Source: Parasphingopyxis algicola (GTDB lineage Bacteria > Pseudomonadota > Alphaproteobacteria > Sphingomonadales > Sphingomonadaceae). From it: a stretch of 64,000 nt of DNA. This document shows, in pieces, positions 42,617-51,474 of this stretch. The translations under genes and the position numbers were made by a program. Position 1 is the stretch's first letter, and each line of letters opens with the position of its first letter. The DNA lies in assembly GCF_013378075.1 (NCBI RefSeq), contig NZ_CP051131.1:3174501-3238500 (forward strand), in the 5' to 3' direction. The notes beneath the pieces were generated by a model. The model did no database searches. It was not told the origin of the DNA and was given only the letters and a program-made list of their open reading frames with translations.

Positions 42617-43812
42617 GCGCGTTCTGCCTCCAGGCTTTCGATCATCGCCTGTTGGAGGAGGAATTGGCGCCGTCTGGCCGGGTCGTTTCTGATCTCCCGC
42701 ATTTCCCTCTTTCGTTGCTCATGCGCGGCTTCTTGCCCACCGGACATATATCGCATGTTCTCCTTCGTCCGCTTCTGGATGAAATGGTGGGTCGTCTTCT
42801 TTCTCTGCTCGGCGAAGGTTTCGAGGGCCGTGTCCGCGTCCTCACGGCCCTTATAGATTCTGATCAGCTTGTCGGTCAGGTTGAAGGCATCATGTATGCC
42901 GCTGTTCATCCCGAATCCGCCCAAAGGATTGTTCAGATGCGCCGCGTCCCCGATGATTACGACGCGGCCGTGAAGGAACTCCTTGGCCACCCTTTGGTGT
43001 ACCTGATAGATCGTGCGATGACGCGTTGTTACCGATCCGCCCTTGTCGATCAGTCGTTCGAATACTTGCGTCGTCCGCTCGTCCGAAAGAATCTCCTCGT
43101 CGCTCAGCAGCGCGGGTGCCGGTACCAGTATCCGCCAGATACCCGGGACTTTGAGCAAGACCATCCATTCTTCCGGATCCGACAGGTAGTTAACGTAGCA
43201 CAGATTCTCGATATGCTTTTCGATCGGTTCTGGCGTGGTGTAGCAGACGAATTTCTCGTTGTACGTGAAGCCGTGGAACTCGACCCCAAGCCATTTACGA
43301 ATAATGCTGTTCGCACCGTCTGCACCAATCAGATAATCCGCTCGGATTTGAGCGATATCGACTGGAGTCTCGGCGAAAACATCCACTCCGTCGCAATCTT
43401 GATGAAATCCGACGACGCGATGGTTGAAGGCCACCTGCGCGACCGGCGTATCGCGGACGAGGCGGGAGAGCATTCGTGACAGGTGGTATTGTTCGCACTG
43501 AATCCGATATGGATAGCGAGTGGCATCGGCAATTTCGCCCATATCGAACTCGATAACTTCGCCAGATCTGCGTTCGCGAAAGTGGTAGATAGGCGCTTTC
43601 AGGCCGCGTTCGATGAGCTTTTCGGTGACGCCGAAACTGTCCAGCATTTCCAGTGTCGGCGGATGAAAAGTGGAAGCACGGAGGTCCGGCGCGCAATCCG
43701 AGCCCGATTCGAGCAAGAACACGTCAATACCTTTTCGTGCGAGTGCATACGCCGCGACAGTCCCTACCGGCCCGGCGCCAGCTATCGCGACTTGCGTGAT
43801 ATGTTGTTTCAC
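42613..43812 (-). CDS. Aromatic-type FAD-dependent monooxygenase (class A)
   Basis: A 399-residue flavoprotein monooxygenase: G-A-G-P-V-G near residue 11 binds FAD, Y-L-I-G-A-D-G-A-N-S near 165 is the DG motif and V-V-I-I-G-D-A-A-H near 290 binds ribityl. This is the p-hydroxybenzoate hydroxylase/NicC pattern, so a hydroxyl group is put on an aromatic or heteroaromatic ring using NAD(P)H and O2. First of a four-gene minus-strand operon with the maleate-isomerase-like, PuuE-like and isochorismatase-like genes. The C-terminus is rich in Arg and Glu. Confidence 0.87.
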   Translation of the reverse strand: MKQHITQVAIAGAGPVGTVAAYALARKGIDVFLLESGSDCAPDLRASTFHPPTLEMLDSFGVTEKLIERGLKAPIYHFRERRSGEVIEFDMGEIADATRYPYRIQCEQYHLSRMLSRLVRDTPVAQVAFNHRVVGFHQDCDGVDVFAETPVDIAQIRADYLIGADGANSIIRKWLGVEFHGFTYNEKFVCYTTPEPIEKHIENLCYVNYLSDPEEWMVLLKVPGIWRILVPAPALLSDEEILSDERTTQVFERLIDKGGSVTTRHRTIYQVHQRVAKEFLHGRVVIIGDAAHLNNPLGGFGMNSGIHDAFNLTDKLIRIYKGREDADTALETFAEQRKKTTHHFIQKRTKENMRYMSGGQEAAHEQRKREMREIRNDPARRRQFLLQQAMIESLEAERA

Positions 43813-44116
43813 TTTGACCTAACTCCAAGGGACATCCATGTTTGAAACCTAGATATCTTCACTCTTCAGGCTCAAAGAATTCTGCGGCCTCGTCGCCTTG
43901 CGAAAAAGGATGCGCCAAAAACCTGTATTCGTTCGGGATTGCTTCGAATCTGTCCGTCTCGCGGATAACGAGAGAGAGTTTGATCCGCCGGCACGTCATC
44001 AGATCGCCGGCCTCGCGCCGCCTGTTCTGTTCGAGATACGATCGGCAACTATTTGCCCATCGTGTCCGCAGCGATCAGCGGCTATTCGGCTCGCACCATC
44101 AGCGAAGGGAAATTCC
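43813..44116. other. Divergent promoter region, FAD monooxygenase / lyase 2
   Basis: 304 bp between divergent genes, without any credible gene. It contains the palindrome at 43951-43967. A GAAGGG ribosome site lies just before the lyase ATG at 44117. Confidence 0.4.
43951..43967. promoter_or_regulatory. IclR2-like palindrome in a divergent promoter
   Basis: TGTCCGT-CTC-GCGGATA follows the same 7-3-7 layout as 39855-39871 (12 of 14 arm positions identical) and lies almost midway between the divergent starts at 43812 and 44117. Its location suggests that one regulator controls both transcripts. Confidence 0.4.
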
Positions 44117-44959
44117 ATGCTCAGCCCGAGTCCCACCAGCAATCTCCGCGACCGCATCACGGCCCCCGAAATCCTGGTCACCCCCGGAGTATATGATGCG
44201 TTCAGTGCGTACCGGGCCGAAGTTGCGGGTTTCGAGGCGGTGTTCGTTTCAGGCTCGGCGCTCGCTGCAACCCATCTGGGGCGACCGGATATCGGGCTCC
44301 TGGATGCCTCGGAATTATCGGTAATTGTCGCGCGGATCGCGGAACGCGTGACGATCCCGATCTTCGTCGACGCCGATCAAGGCTTCGGCAACAGCTACGC
44401 CGTCGCGCGCTGCGTTGCGATGCTGGAACGGGCGGGCGCAGCCGGGATCCAGATCGAGGATCAGCAGGAAATCAAGCCGGCTTCGGCGCCGCTCTCGCGA
44501 CCGCTGATCTCCTTGCAAATAATGACCGACAAGATCCACGCTGCGCTTGATGCGCGGCGCGACCGGTCCCTGATGATCTCGGCCCGGACCGACGCGATGA
44601 GTAGCGCTGGTTTAGGTGAAGCGCTTGAACGAACCGATGCGTTCATTGAGGCTGGGGCCGACATGGTCTTCGCCGAGTCCATCTCACGCAAGCGCGACAT
44701 GGAGCAGCTTGTTCGAACGGTGGCAGGGCGCGTTCCAATCCTGCATAATCTCCTGAGGGAAGGAGACGATGTATCGAGCGCGGCCGAACTGACCGAACTG
44801 GGCTACAGCGTCGCGCTGTTCCCGGGTGTTGCATTGGGCGCCGTCGGTGCCGCTCTGGATAATGTTTTTGCGGCGCTGCGATCAGATCCATCGACCGGCA
44901 AGTCGGCGCCGGATCGCATCGATGGTGCCGCTTTCCTGGCCGACCGATCGGCGCGTTGA
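44117..44959 (+). CDS. Isocitrate lyase/PEP-mutase superfamily protein, copy 2
   Basis: A 280-residue TIM-barrel protein: P-G-V-Y-D-A-F-S-A near residue 24, F-V-D-A-D-Q-G-F-G near 80 and I-E-D-Q-Q-E-I-K near 117. The catalytic loop K-R/K-C-G-H is missing; P-A-S-A-P stands there. It cannot use the lyase cysteine, so it may act as a hydrolase or decarboxylase such as an oxaloacetate-type enzyme (inference). ATG 44117 has GAAGGG. It stands alone on its strand before the next minus-strand operon. Confidence 0.82.
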   Translation: MLSPSPTSNLRDRITAPEILVTPGVYDAFSAYRAEVAGFEAVFVSGSALAATHLGRPDIGLLDASELSVIVARIAERVTIPIFVDADQGFGNSYAVARCVAMLERAGAAGIQIEDQQEIKPASAPLSRPLISLQIMTDKIHAALDARRDRSLMISARTDAMSSAGLGEALERTDAFIEAGADMVFAESISRKRDMEQLVRTVAGRVPILHNLLREGDDVSSAAELTELGYSVALFPGVALGAVGAALDNVFAALRSDPSTGKSAPDRIDGAAFLADRSAR

Positions 44960-45035
44960 CACATCCTCACCGGCTGTTTCGCCAACACGCGCTCATGGAA
45001 AGGCAATCGTCTTTTAGGGACGAGGGCAGCCCTTC

Positions 45036-45524
45036 TCAGTCCTTGGCTCTCGGTGGCAGGAAGCGCATTTGCGCCATGACCTCTTCGACATTGTCCGGCC
45101 GATCGAAGGCTTCGGGCATGGTATCACCTGGTTTGCGTTCACGCCCGATTGCCTCGAACCAGTTTTCCAAACCCGGCGGGAAGAACACCCAGAACATCCG
45201 CATGTCGTCGGTGCCGGTGTTTTCGATCCGGTGGACGGCATTCCGCGAGAACAACACGGTCGAGCCCGGCGTTATTTTCGTGACTTCGCCGTTAATTTCG
45301 ACGATTCCCTCTCCCTCGTATACGAATACGAGTTCGTGGTTCTGTATATGCCCATGTTCACGCACCTCGCACCCCGGGGGCAAGACCTGGATACCGCTGG
45401 AAAAAGTATCATAAGGCATGTTTTCGGGTGTCAGATTCACCGTCACATAACCCCGCGAGGGGAGCGGCTGCCATAGCGAACGGCCTTCATCGGGTCCGAC
45501 TATACACGATTCAATCCGGTCCAT
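45036..45524 (-). CDS. Small cupin-domain protein
   Basis: A 162-residue single-cupin protein: H-G-H-x-x-x-H-E-L near residue 60 provides metal ligands His, His, Glu, and the second motif N-A-V-H-R lies 37 residues later. Possible roles include a cofactor isomerase or a small dioxygenase; the substrate is unknown. ATG 45524 is selected because a strong AAGGAGG sits 6-7 bp upstream. It follows the alpha/beta hydrolase in the PrpE operon with a 10-bp gap. Confidence 0.82.
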   Translation of the reverse strand: MDRIESCIVGPDEGRSLWQPLPSRGYVTVNLTPENMPYDTFSSGIQVLPPGCEVREHGHIQNHELVFVYEGEGIVEINGEVTKITPGSTVLFSRNAVHRIENTGTDDMRMFWVFFPPGLENWFEAIGRERKPGDTMPEAFDRPDNVEEVMAQMRFLPPRAKD

Positions 45525-45534
45525 CACAACCTCC

Positions 45535-46332
45535 TTACTGGTTCAAGAATGCGCCGACGCGCACATTATATTCGCGAGCCGCGGTTATCGCACAGAAATG
45601 GCCCCCACGATCGAGCAGGTGAAGTTCGGCGCTGGGAATGCGGGCGGCCAGCTCCTCCGTAAAGCCTGGCGGTGTGATCTGATCGTCCCGCGCTCCAATG
45701 CACAAAGTAGGCGCGCTGATTTTTCTGAGCCCGTCGCGTTGATCATGCCCCATCACGGCGGCGATCCGCGAAAGCTCCACATCCATTCCCGGAAACTCTG
45801 CAAGACGATCTGCGACAATATCTTCACCCGATCGCATTACGGGTTGGAGGTAGCTTGATGGCATGGCCAAGAACGTACCGTGGGCCAGATAGGCCTCCGG
45901 CCCGGAATCTTGCAAAATTGCCTTACGATTGCTGAACAGTGCGCTGAAATATTGGTCTGGTCCGGCCCAGCTACAGCTCAAGACCAACCTCTCAATTCGA
46001 TTCGGGTGGTGTATTGCTATGTATTGGCCAATTGCGCCTCCGGTAGAGTGGCCGACCAAATCGATGCTCTGGAGTCCGAGGGCATCGATCAAAGCCAATA
46101 TGTCCGAAGCCATATGATCTATGCCCGTCACGCATTTGCCGCGTGTACTGGAGCCGCATCCGCGGTGATCGGGTACGATCAGGCGATGGGTCTGCGCGAA
46201 TGCCTCGACTTGGTTTCGCCAGAAAGCCCCCCGGCCGCCCAATCCCGCGAGGAGCAGGAGCGGGGGACCGATCCCCGAAATTTCGACATGCAGCTCCGCA
46301 TCTCCCACGTCGATCTTGTGCACCTCCGTCAT
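45535..46332 (-). CDS. Alpha/beta hydrolase with complete triad
   Basis: A 265-residue hydrolase: L-L-A-G-L-G-G-R-G near residue 28-35 (oxyanion hole), nucleophile elbow G-H-S-T-G-G (Ser96), A-R-D-D-Q near 210, and G-G-H-F near the end. It resembles 3-oxoadipate-enol-lactonase and N-formylmaleamate-deformylase-like enzymes. It begins inside the stop of the E1-like gene (ATGA), so it is part of the same transcript. Confidence 0.85.
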   Translation of the reverse strand: MTEVHKIDVGDAELHVEISGIGPPLLLLAGLGGRGAFWRNQVEAFAQTHRLIVPDHRGCGSSTRGKCVTGIDHMASDILALIDALGLQSIDLVGHSTGGAIGQYIAIHHPNRIERLVLSCSWAGPDQYFSALFSNRKAILQDSGPEAYLAHGTFLAMPSSYLQPVMRSGEDIVADRLAEFPGMDVELSRIAAVMGHDQRDGLRKISAPTLCIGARDDQITPPGFTEELAARIPSAELHLLDRGGHFCAITAAREYNVRVGAFLNQ

Positions 46333-48680
46333 AGCGTGCGGAACAGCGACAGTGCGGCGTTGGCCACGGCCGCACCGTCAAGCCCATACTCACGATAGAG
46401 ATCCGGCAAATTACCGGTCTGCCCAAACCGGTCTACGCCAAGCGGCGCGACCTTCTGACCATGTACCGCGCCCAGCCAGGACAGCGCGCTGGGCGAGCCG
46501 TCCAACAGCGTCACGAGCTTTCCATCGCGCCCTAGTGGGGCAAGGAGATTTTCGACATGAGAGGGACGGGGCGTTTTGCCGCGTGAGCGGGCCGCCACTG
46601 CCATCGACCATTCGCGGTGCAACAGATCTGGCGAGGTGATCACGAGCAGTCCCACTCCGGGCCGCAGTTCCATGATCCGGTTCCAGCCGTCGATCGCCTC
46701 GGGCGCCATCGCGCCCATGAATATGATCGCTTCCGTACCCTTCGGTTCGTGAAGCCAATAGCCGCCGCTGAGCATCTCCTGTCGCCAGCCCGCATCATTT
46801 CGCCCGGCCTGTTCTATCGATCTGGTCGACAGGCGCAGATAGACCGAGCCGCCGTTCGGCGCCTGCATATATTCGAAAGACCATTGCATGATTGCGGCCA
46901 ATTCGTCGGCGAATGCGGGCTCGAAAGCGGTAAGGCCGGGTTGGCCCATTCCTATCAAGGGCGGATTGATCGACTGGTGCGCTCCGCCTTCCGGTCCGAG
47001 CGTCAGTCCCGACGGCGTTGCTACGAGCAGGAACCGTGCATCCTGATAGCAGCCATAATTCAGAGCATCGAGGCCGCGGGCGATAAAGGGATCGTAGACC
47101 GTTCCGATCGGCAAGATCCTTTGACCGAACAGGGGCGCGGACAGCCCCGCCGCGGCGAGCATCAGAAAGAGGTTTGTTTCCGCGATGCCGAGCTCGATAT
47201 GCTGCCCGGCTTGATCTCCACCCCACTTTTGCGCGGAAGGTATCTTTGCGGCTCGAAAAACGTCGGCCAGTTCGTCACGGCGGAACAAACCTCGGCGATT
47301 GACCCACGGACCGAGATTGGTGGAAACGGTCACGTCCGGGGAGGTGGTGACGATCCTATCGGCAAGTGGTTCGTCCGATTTTGCGAGTTCGTGCAAGATT
47401 TTGCCGAAGGCGACCTGCGTCGAGATCGCGCGTTCCTTCGGTGCCGTGATCGCCGGTACCGGGATAACGTTCTCTTCGGTTCCGCACTGACGGCGGAAGG
47501 CCGCCGCTTCGACGAATGCCTTCAGGCTGGCGGATGCATTAGCACCGATGCCGGCAAATGGCTCCCATTCCTCACCTTCGCCGATTCCCATATCCTCGCG
47601 CAGGCCTTGAATCTGTGCGGCAGTCATCATGCCAGCATGATTGTCCTTGTGCCCTGCGAAGGGCAGGCCGTAGCCCTTGACCGTGTAGGCAATGAATAAG
47701 GTGGGCATGTCATCTTGCGCCGAGGCGAACGCATCGGCCAGCGTCTCGGCGCAATGACCGCCGAGATTGGTCATGAGATGGGCCAGTTCCTCGGCATCAT
47801 AGTCATTGACCAGCGCCACGGCCTCGCTGTTGTTGGCAAGGTCGCTGACGAGGCGCTCGCGCCATGCTTCGCCCCCCTGATAGGTGAGAGCCGCGAAATC
47901 GGCATTGCCGCACTCATCGATCCAGCGTTGCAAACTTCGGCCGCCCGGCTTTTTAAAAGCCGCCAACTGCGCCTTGCCGTATTTCAACGTTACGACACGC
48001 CAGCCGCAGGTTTCGAAGATATCGTCGAAACGACGGAACATCCGGTCCGCGGTCGTGGCGTCCAGGCTCTGCCGATTATAATCGATGATCCACCAGCAAT
48101 TGCGAATGTCGTGTTTATACGCCTCGATCAGGCACTCGTAGATATTACCCTCGTCGAGCTCAGCGTCGCCCATAAGCGCAATCATCCGCCCGGTATCTTC
48201 CATTGCCATCAGCTTGTGTGCGAGCAGAAAATCTTGAACGAGGCTGGCAAAGGCGGTGATAGCGACGCCGAGACCGACAGAGCCGGTCGAGAAATCGACC
48301 GGGATGCTGTCCTTGGTTCGGGACGGATAGCTTTGCGCGCCGCCAAAGCCACGAAATCTCTCCAGCTGCTCTCGCGATTGTTCGCCGAGGAGATAGTGGA
48401 TCGCATGCAAAAGCGGTCCTGCATGAGGCTTGACCGCAACCTTGTCATTGGGGCCGAGGGCCGTGAAATAGAGCGCCGCCATGATCGTGGAAATCGATGC
48501 GCATGACGCCTGGTGCCCGCCGACTTTCAGACCGTCGGCATTCTCGCGGAGATTGTTGGCATGATGGATTGTCCAGGACGACAGCCAGCGCAGACGCGCG
48601 TCGAGCAATTCCAAAAGCTCGGCAGCATCGGACCTGTCAATGACGGTATCTTCAGGGTTTAGCACGGCTTGCCGGGTCAT
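46329..48680 (-). CDS. Pyruvate dehydrogenase E1/transketolase-like thiamine-diphosphate enzyme
   Basis: A 783-residue TPP enzyme of the homodimeric AceE type: the N-terminal TPP domain carries G-D-A-E-L-D-E-G-N near residue 170, and the central pyrimidine-binding domain and C-terminal domain follow. AceE is usually near 890 residues, so it is somewhat shorter. No dihydrolipoyl-transacylase (E2) or E3 gene is near, so it is orphaned. It could make a C-C bond (ketolase) or decarboxylate a 2-oxoacid released by the lyases. It overlaps PrpE and the hydrolase by 4 bp each. Confidence 0.85.
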   Translation of the reverse strand: MTRQAVLNPEDTVIDRSDAAELLELLDARLRWLSSWTIHHANNLRENADGLKVGGHQASCASISTIMAALYFTALGPNDKVAVKPHAGPLLHAIHYLLGEQSREQLERFRGFGGAQSYPSRTKDSIPVDFSTGSVGLGVAITAFASLVQDFLLAHKLMAMEDTGRMIALMGDAELDEGNIYECLIEAYKHDIRNCWWIIDYNRQSLDATTADRMFRRFDDIFETCGWRVVTLKYGKAQLAAFKKPGGRSLQRWIDECGNADFAALTYQGGEAWRERLVSDLANNSEAVALVNDYDAEELAHLMTNLGGHCAETLADAFASAQDDMPTLFIAYTVKGYGLPFAGHKDNHAGMMTAAQIQGLREDMGIGEGEEWEPFAGIGANASASLKAFVEAAAFRRQCGTEENVIPVPAITAPKERAISTQVAFGKILHELAKSDEPLADRIVTTSPDVTVSTNLGPWVNRRGLFRRDELADVFRAAKIPSAQKWGGDQAGQHIELGIAETNLFLMLAAAGLSAPLFGQRILPIGTVYDPFIARGLDALNYGCYQDARFLLVATPSGLTLGPEGGAHQSINPPLIGMGQPGLTAFEPAFADELAAIMQWSFEYMQAPNGGSVYLRLSTRSIEQAGRNDAGWRQEMLSGGYWLHEPKGTEAIIFMGAMAPEAIDGWNRIMELRPGVGLLVITSPDLLHREWSMAVAARSRGKTPRPSHVENLLAPLGRDGKLVTLLDGSPSALSWLGAVHGQKVAPLGVDRFGQTGNLPDLYREYGLDGAAVANAALSLFRTL

Positions 48681-50608
48681 GGGACTGCGAACATCTGGTA
48701 ATAGTCGTCGAGCACTTGGGGATCCTCGATCGTCGCGGGAACGGAAGGGGTATGCCCGTCGGCGATTTGCCGAATTGTGCGGCGCAGGATCTTGCCGGAA
48801 CGGGTCTTGGGCAGCCGGTCGACTATGTGCACGATCTTGAACGAGGCCACCGGCCCGATTTCGCTGCGCATCGCCGCGACGAGTTCGGCTCGCAGATCTT
48901 CGGCTTCAAATGTGTTGCCAGCCTTGAATACGACGAAGCCTTGCGGAATTTCGCCCTTCAGTTCATCCGCAACGCCGACAACCGCGCACTCAGCGACGGC
49001 CGGATGTGCCGCCAAAACCTCTTCCATGGCGGCCGACGATAGACGATGCCCCGCAACGTTGATGACATCGTCAGTCCGACCCATGACATGGACATAGCCA
49101 TCGCCGTCAATGAAACCCGCGTCTCCGCTCTGATAATAGCCGGGATAGTTCGCCAGATAGGCTTCCTGATACCGATCAGGCGCGTTCCACAGCGTGGGGG
49201 CCGCTCCCGGAGGAAGCGGCAGCTTTATCGCAAGCGCGCCGGTTTCATCCGGAGACACCTGGTATCCGCCTTCGTCGAGACATTGGACATTCCATCCAGG
49301 CAGCGCTGGTCCCGTCGATCCTGCCTTGATCGGCAAAACCTCGATTCCGATTGCGTTTGCGCAGATCGGCCAGCCGGTCTCGGTTTGCCACCAATGATCG
49401 ATAACGGGAACATCGACCCTCTGGCCGAGCCAGTCGAGCGTGTCGGGATCGGTGCGCTCGCCGGCGAGGAAGATCGCGTTCAGCCCCGACAGATTGACGC
49501 TGGAAAGTAACTCTCCATCGGGGTCCGCTTGTTTGATCGCGCGAATTGCTGTGGGAGCGGTGAAGAAGGTGCGAACCTGGTGCTGGGCGATCGTCCGCCA
49601 GAAGACGCCCGCGTCCGGCGTGCCGACGGGCTTGCCCTCGAAAATTACCGTCGTGTTCCGGGCCAGTAGCGGACCGTAAACCATGTAGCTATGGCCAACT
49701 ACCCAGCCGACATCGCTTGCCGCCCAATATGTCTCGCCTGCCGGGCAATCGTACACAGCGTCCATAGTCCAGGCCAAGGCGGTCAAATAACCGCCCGTAT
49801 CACGGACGATTCCTTTCGGCTGGCCGGTCGTTCCCGAAGTGTAGAGGATGTAAAGGGGATGGGTCGCATCCACCGGAACGCAATCCGCAGGATCGGCGGC
49901 CTCGATCGCTTCATCCCAGTCCAGAAGATGCTGCGTCCCCTTTGTACCGCTCGAAAAGACCGCACGACACTCGTCGCGCTGCCAATACATCACCGCGTCA
50001 GGGGTATGGTCCGCTGCATTAAGTGCGGCATCGATTATCGGCTGGTACGGTATCGTCTTCGCAACTTCGATCCCGCATGAGGCGGAGATGATCACCTTGG
50101 GCTCCGCATCGTCGATCCGTGCGGCGAGTTCCGGGGCGGCGAAGCCTCCGAAAACGACAGAATGAACAGCTCCTATCCGCGCGCTCGCCAGCATGGCCAC
50201 AACCGCTTCGGGGGAATTGGGCATGTAAATGAGCACGCGATCGCCGGCGCCGACGCCGTGTGCGCGAAGCGATCCTGCCAGCTTGGCAGTCAAGTCCTGC
50301 AATTGAGCATAGGTCAGCGTCCGCGAAGTTCCCGTTACGGGGCTCTCGAATTTGATCGCTGCCTGCTTGCCATGGCCGGCGACAACATGGCGATCTATGC
50401 AGTTCCAGGCGGCATTGATCTTTCCGCCTGGGAACCAAATCGGGATGGGTTTCGCGTCGCGATCCAGGACTGCGTTCCATTTTCGATCCCAGTCCAGGGC
50501 CTCCGCGCGGGCGGACCAGAAGCCTTCCGGATCTTTCGCTGCGGCATCCGCCAATTTTGCGCAGTTATACATTGTAAAACCATCGTTTGTCGTACCGGGA
50601 CTGTCCAT
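48677..50608 (-). CDS. prpE: Propionyl-CoA synthetase (acetyl-CoA synthetase family)
   Basis: A 643-residue acyl-CoA synthetase: core motif Y-I-L-Y-T-S-G-T-T-G-Q-P-K-G near residue 240, the W-W-Q-T-E-T-G-W block, and the C-terminal K-T-R-S-G-K-I-L-R-R lysine at the adenylation site. It has the PrpE-type sequence features (G-I-V-R-D-T-G-G-Y). It activates propionate or a similar short acid with ATP and CoA. ATG 50608 is one of two plausible starts. First gene of the PrpE-E1-hydrolase-cupin operon. Confidence 0.88.
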   Translation of the reverse strand: MDSPGTTNDGFTMYNCAKLADAAAKDPEGFWSARAEALDWDRKWNAVLDRDAKPIPIWFPGGKINAAWNCIDRHVVAGHGKQAAIKFESPVTGTSRTLTYAQLQDLTAKLAGSLRAHGVGAGDRVLIYMPNSPEAVVAMLASARIGAVHSVVFGGFAAPELAARIDDAEPKVIISASCGIEVAKTIPYQPIIDAALNAADHTPDAVMYWQRDECRAVFSSGTKGTQHLLDWDEAIEAADPADCVPVDATHPLYILYTSGTTGQPKGIVRDTGGYLTALAWTMDAVYDCPAGETYWAASDVGWVVGHSYMVYGPLLARNTTVIFEGKPVGTPDAGVFWRTIAQHQVRTFFTAPTAIRAIKQADPDGELLSSVNLSGLNAIFLAGERTDPDTLDWLGQRVDVPVIDHWWQTETGWPICANAIGIEVLPIKAGSTGPALPGWNVQCLDEGGYQVSPDETGALAIKLPLPPGAAPTLWNAPDRYQEAYLANYPGYYQSGDAGFIDGDGYVHVMGRTDDVINVAGHRLSSAAMEEVLAAHPAVAECAVVGVADELKGEIPQGFVVFKAGNTFEAEDLRAELVAAMRSEIGPVASFKIVHIVDRLPKTRSGKILRRTIRQIADGHTPSVPATIEDPQVLDDYYQMFAVP

Positions 50609-50739
50609 ATCGATCGGTATTTTTATCAATCTGCGGTTATTATGCACGTGATCAATCGGGTTTCCTTCGGACTTGCGATACGCTCTCGGCGTGCCAATCC
50701 CAGATATCGGGCGATTGGTTGATCCGGGGCTAGAACTTC

Positions 50740-51474
50740 ATGCGCACAGAAAAACCATGGACGAACAGCGACGATGTGCAGTGGCGGGGCGATCCGGATT
50801 TGCCGGTGCGAAGCAAGCTGCTCAACGGCACGCGCGGATCGGAAGCGACGACTTCGCTCATAGAGTCGCGACCGCGGCCCGCCGATTCTCGGCGAGGGCA
50901 GTATCATTCCGCTGACGAGGAGATATTCGTTCTGGGCGGGCGTTTCACCTTTGATGGCGCGCTCTGGTTCGAAAAGCGCGGTTATGCTTTCTATCCGAGA
51001 GGATGCGTGCACGGATCAAACGTATACATTCGCGAAGGTTACAGTCTTCTGCTCCGCTACGACGGACCTGCATCGCTCGAATGGGTGCAGGACCCGATGC
51101 AGAACGAGGCCTATTTCCCGGCTGACTGCGGCGCGTCAGGCGAGATTGTCGAGGTGCACAGTGTCCCCAACACCGGTGATGGCTCGATGGTCGAGGTGCA
51201 TAGGTTGCGGCAAGATCGTGTGTCCGGCGGAGGGACTACACTCGTCGATGTCCGCGAAAATAAGAGTATTGAGCTCGCACTCGACAGTACGGGGTTTCTG
51301 GAACTGCTGCTGGTTGATGGGGAAGGACTGGAATCCGAGCATATTCAACTGCAACCCGGTAGCTACCGATACAGGAAAGCTGGTGGCTGCGCGGTCGTCA
51401 TAAATGGATCGAGCCCGTTTTCAGTACTTGCCGTACATGGGGCAGAGCTTAAGGTTGATCGGATTGGAGACTAG
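50740..51474 (+). CDS. Double-cupin protein (ChrR-like/DUF4437)
   Basis: A 244-residue protein with an N-terminal cupin: H-S-A-D-E-E-I-F-V near residue 56 and P-R-G-C-V-H-G near 86 provide the metal motif, and a second beta-rich half resembles a ChrR-type cupin. Function unknown. It has no obvious HTH. It sits divergent from prpE and its tail overlaps the NCS1 gene end on the other strand by 26 bp. Confidence 0.75.
   Translation: MRTEKPWTNSDDVQWRGDPDLPVRSKLLNGTRGSEATTSLIESRPRPADSRRGQYHSADEEIFVLGGRFTFDGALWFEKRGYAFYPRGCVHGSNVYIREGYSLLLRYDGPASLEWVQDPMQNEAYFPADCGASGEIVEVHSVPNTGDGSMVEVHRLRQDRVSGGGTTLVDVRENKSIELALDSTGFLELLLVDGEGLESEHIQLQPGSYRYRKAGGCAVVINGSSPFSVLAVHGAELKVDRIGD

Noticed and set aside
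40004-45527. Classical nicotinate (maleamate) degradation cluster
   Set aside because: The half-amidase, isomerase-like, FAD monooxygenase and hydrolase resemble Nic roles, but no hydroxylase subunits of NicAB type and no 2,5-dihydroxypyridine dioxygenase are present, and the isomerase lacks cysteines.
46617-47699. Plus-strand frame opposite the E1-like gene
   Set aside because: No ribosome site or domain, while the minus-strand enzyme has a full TPP motif.
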